Shown: positions 60,800-64,000 of the stretch, piece by piece
Layout: each line of letters begins with the position of its first letter
How positions within the stretch are numbered: the first letter of the stretch is position 1
Assembly: GCA_933228895.1 (NCBI GenBank)
Contig: OW121848.1
Span: 95,561,470-95,625,469 of the forward strand
Direction of reading: 5' to 3'
Length of the DNA stretch: 64,000 bases
DNA from: Platycnemis pennipes
Taxonomy: Eukaryota > Arthropoda > Insecta > Odonata > Platycnemididae
Position numbers and translations under genes: made by a program
Notes under the pieces: generated by a model
Databases searched by the model: none
Told to the model about the DNA's origin: nothing
The model's input: only the letters and a program-made list of their open reading frames with translations

Positions 60800-61975
60800 C
60801 TCGCCCAATGGTCCGAAATCACCCTCCGCCCCCCAAACCACGCCAACGAAACTGAGCCTCCCCTAATGTCTCCACACGATACATTCACGGCTGAGCCATC
60901 CAACCCTCTCCTTGCCACCCTTCCTTCCAGAAATCACCCGCACCATGTTCATCGCAACAACCGGCGAAGAGCCAACCACCCCCACTCGTAGAGACTCATT
61001 CAAAACTCCTCCATCCCCCCGCCAACGGTGCCTGAAAAGGGAGGGGCGCGGAGAGAGACCACAAGTGCTCTGTGAGAGTTGCAGTGCATGGGAGCCCTCT
61101 AGGCTTTTGTGGATTGGAGAACGGAGAAGCGGGCGAATGGATGGTGGAAGACCATTCAAAGACACGGGTGACATTTGGAGGGAGGGATCCGTATGCCCTC
61201 GGGTTGGTTTCGAATAGAGCGTGCATCTTTGTAGTTTCAGTATATTAGATTCACTTAATCGTCCTGTAATTCACATTTAAATGTCAATTTGACAAGGGTC
61301 TCGACCGCCGTATTCAGCAAATATTATCAATAAAGCCAGCCGTATTAGGTGGATTCGTAAAGAGCCTGCGATTCAACTTTAGACCGGAAACCAACCTCTC
61401 CGAAATAGGCGTAATAATCGTGCTGAGTACGGCAGGTTAGGGACTTTCAAAACCTATTGATCGATAAACCGCGAATTATCGAAATCACAGAAGTGTAGAA
61501 TCAATTGTAAGCATCTAAATAGCTAAACTACTATCGTTAGTGACCTTTGGCAAGGTCATGCGATGCCTTCTGTCGAATCGGAAGTTTAGCATTTGTTTCC
61601 AAAATGAATGGACGCACGGAGTCCACACTTTTCATTCCACGATTTTTTAATGTGGCGCTTATGCACACAGAAAATAATAAGTACTTGAGGAAAATATCCT
61701 CATGGAAATTCACTTGGTACATGCTCACTCTACGCTTCTACACATAATGGGAAAGATTGAATCCTCATGACGTGGGAAGAAAATCGTCGATAATATCAAC
61801 ACACACGACATAAGTGAATGCAGACAAGTTAGAAGTCAAACACTATCCTTTGGAATCATTTTGAGAGCATTTATATTCCCTCTCAGATCTCGGCTATATG
61901 GCTGAAATGGAAGGAAATAATAGCGAGGGAGAATAAGAACTCCTTTACGCACGTGAGCTAAACGTAGTATAAGTT
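60800..61975. other. Non-coding: short C-rich patch then AT-rich
   Basis: The interval 60800-61210 is GC-richer with overlapping frames on both strands. The remainder is AT-rich. Nothing recognised. Confidence 0.5.
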
Positions 61976-62600
61976 ATGCATGCCACTTGGTCTGCTCCCG
62001 GACACCCTACCCCCCACTTACCATTTTGTATTTCCCTCCCACCCATGTGGTCATGTCTCCTCGCTTCGACCCGAATTAAACTCATCTCTCTCTCTCACCT
62101 CCGTCTTCCTCTTCAACCAATCATCCCAAAAGGTCTCTCTGTCTCTCTTCATTTCACCCTCTTCCAAATCCCGCCGCACTCGCAAAGCTCCCAGCCCGAC
62201 GATCGCGGATTCCAGTCACGCGCCCAGCATCAGACAGATGTCTCACTCCTGTGGATCGGAGTCGCGGCTACCCGTAGAAGGGGGGGAGGGTGTGGGGGGT
62301 GGCTGGGGGGGGGGGGGGGGGGGACGAGGAGTAGGCGATCCAAGTGAGCGAAAGAGGACAGCGACAGGACGGACGCACGGAGGCTGTGCGTGCGTGCGCC
62401 TGCATCTCCCGGTCTACGGTCGCGTTCAAATGCGTTTTGTTGTGTGTGCGTGCGTGCGCGCAGCGGGTGACGAGGAGGAGGAAAGACGGTGAGGAGATGG
62501 ATAGGCAGCAAGGGGAGGAGGGTTCGACAGATAAACGTGGGACGTTTGGACGTACGCTGCGAGCGGCGGCTTAGCAGAACGCCCGCTCTCGGAGCGCGAG
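61976..62600. repeat. Low-complexity block with 19-G homopolymer and TGCG repeats
   Basis: The order is C/T-rich sequence with (CT)n at 62083-62097, a run of 19 G at 62305-62323, and GTGTGTGCGTGCGTGCGCG at 62440-62460. CpG is frequent. Such tracts are length-unstable and prone to assembly error. Confidence 0.75.
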
Positions 62601-64000
62601 ATGAGATTACGGAAGTCGGGCCGGAATGGGCCGGACGAGCACGGTACACAGAACGGAGAGCCCTGCACGAGTCACGGCGATATGAATTTAGCCTGGTACA
62701 ATCCGGGATCCAGGGAAAAACTCGGAAATCGTAACCGACTGATAAAAATTGTCGAGTGCAATTATTTAAAAACCCTTCGCATCGAGAGGGCATCCCCGAA
62801 TGATCTCTGCTGAAGGAAGTTTACCAAATAATAAAGCGACCGAGTCAAATACTCTACTCTAGCCAAATACCCTACTCACGAACTCGAATATTATACTCAC
62901 GTACTTGTAGAATATCCGTTATGCTCATCCGGTGATTAAATCGTTGGAAGTATCAAACTAATACATTTACGTTCACTAGATGCCACAAACACGGTTCATA
63001 GATGTCTATTTCAGAGGCGGGTATCCCAATTAGTTACCTCTTTCATTTAAATACGTATTAATGAAAATATACAGAATTCTCGTAATGAGCTAGGCGGAAA
63101 ATGAGTCACACGTTAAGATGCTAATTAAATAAACTACTAATTTATGACTAAAACCGCAGGCCAAAAGACTTGAAAAACTTTAAAGGATGATAATGCATGA
63201 CAAAGAGTTTATAGAAATAAACGATGCAAACGGGAAGTAACATACAGCTCCCAATATCCATCTGGTAAACATATTGTTGAATTTAGCTACCTGTATTCAA
63301 CTGCGTCGGAACACAAAGGAAATAATGATGACGGGGGTGGGTCTGGGGGCAATTAGGCTCAACAAAGGGCGTCGATGAGCGCGAGATTGGCGCTCGAAAC
63401 AAAGGAGGGATACAAGTCTTATGAAGCCAACGCTGATAAAAAAACTGGGAAAGGTTGACTCTTGCCCTAATATTTCTTCCTTCCAGGAGTCGGTCATCAC
63501 CTAGCTCGAAAGTGGATAAGCTCAGTCAGTCACCATGGTTTCGGCCATTAGTCACATGCGCGTGCCTCACATTCCGCGCTGTTTTCTCCGTGGTGCTTGA
63601 CCGTAAAAATGCCCGAATGCGCGCCACCAACTGGCCAAACGGACCGGAAAGCTAGTGGGACCAGGGATCCGAGCGAAGTGAAAAAGAAACAGCGAAGGAA
63701 TTGGGTGAGGTTGAACGTTTTACGGCTCTACTTTCATATACCCGCTCGCCGCATTCGGGGCGCCCTGCGCCCATCAAATCTTCAAGATTCAAGGGGAAGG
63801 AGAGCGAGGGAGGAATCTCACCCCGGCTGCTTTGACGGTTTTCCCAGGCAGCCCGCATTCGCGAAGATGGGCGTCGACTCGAAAGCTCGCGATACACCCC
63901 TCCTTCCCACCCAGCTGGCCGTCGTCGACGGTGGGAGGTTTCCTCGGGGAGCCCCCTCGTTAATTTCTGCGCACCGATTGTTCCGTTTAGGTGAAACTTG
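62601..64000. other. Non-coding AT-rich stretch, CpG-rich at the end
   Basis: The interval 62820-63300 is AT-rich. From about 63500 the sequence is CpG-containing. No Dll helix-3 exon or other recognisable coding segment is present before the window ends. Confidence 0.5.

Noticed and set aside
19195..64000. Search for the Dll helix-3 exon (VKIWFQNRR)
   Set aside because: No TGGTTCCA-type sequence in a suitable frame after an acceptor was found by eye. A tblastn search would be decisive.
1..64000. CRISPR arrays, bacterial operons, viral genes
   Set aside because: No spaced direct repeats, no dense gene packing and no viral gene signature. All other evidence points to an animal genome.

Overview
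This window looks like one strand of a large arthropod (probably insect) genome and consists almost entirely of non-coding DNA. It has no operon-like gene packing, no rRNA or intact tRNA genes and no long conserved reading frame. The background is AT-rich and interrupted by GC-rich, CpG-containing, low-complexity purine or pyrimidine blocks. The one host coding segment I can identify with confidence is an internal exon at 19013-19194 (+). It encodes the first 44 residues of a Distal-less (Dll/Dlx) homeodomain and ends exactly at the Gln44/Val45 splice position typical of that family. I found neither the preceding N-terminal exon nor the following exon (which should start VKIWFQNRR). The window therefore appears to be at least 19 kb of upstream intron or flank, one 182-bp exon, and at least 44.8 kb of the following intron. 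Species and order cannot be fixed from the sequence; the arthropod-type Dll sequence and the repeat types are the only clues.

The recognisable mobile elements lie mainly at 1.9-12.6 kb and 53.3-56.9 kb. They include: a 5'-truncated non-LTR retrotransposon with an 11-bp target-site duplication (TSD) at 1950-2788, and a second 3' fragment at 9800-9970; a 5S-rRNA-derived SINE with a 9-bp TSD at 8627-8864; three copies of a repeat with a GCAAGCCACC-type core; a tRNA-like SINE head; and a fold-back element at 9119-9311. The stretch between about 12.6 and 53 kb, which surrounds the homeobox exon, has no element I could recognise.

The most interesting signal is a family of three short elements (7381-7601, 12095-12314, 53338-53532). 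Each is 195-221 bp and flanked by a 9-12 bp direct repeat. Each has an asymmetric leader with TC(A/T)GGC-N8-GTGGAA, followed by two long inverted arms. At the centre of each hairpin is a sequence resembling a hammerhead-ribozyme core (CTGANGA, a short stem, GAAA, GTC), and the short stem differs between copies but still pairs. I interpret them as non-autonomous retroelements related to Penelope-like elements or retrozymes, with a head-to-head inverted architecture. The element family is well supported by the sequence. Ribozyme identity and activity are inference, because stem I is not obvious next to the core.

The remaining long stretches were read on both strands. The long reading frames in GC-rich blocks are compositional by-products and are not annotated as genes.
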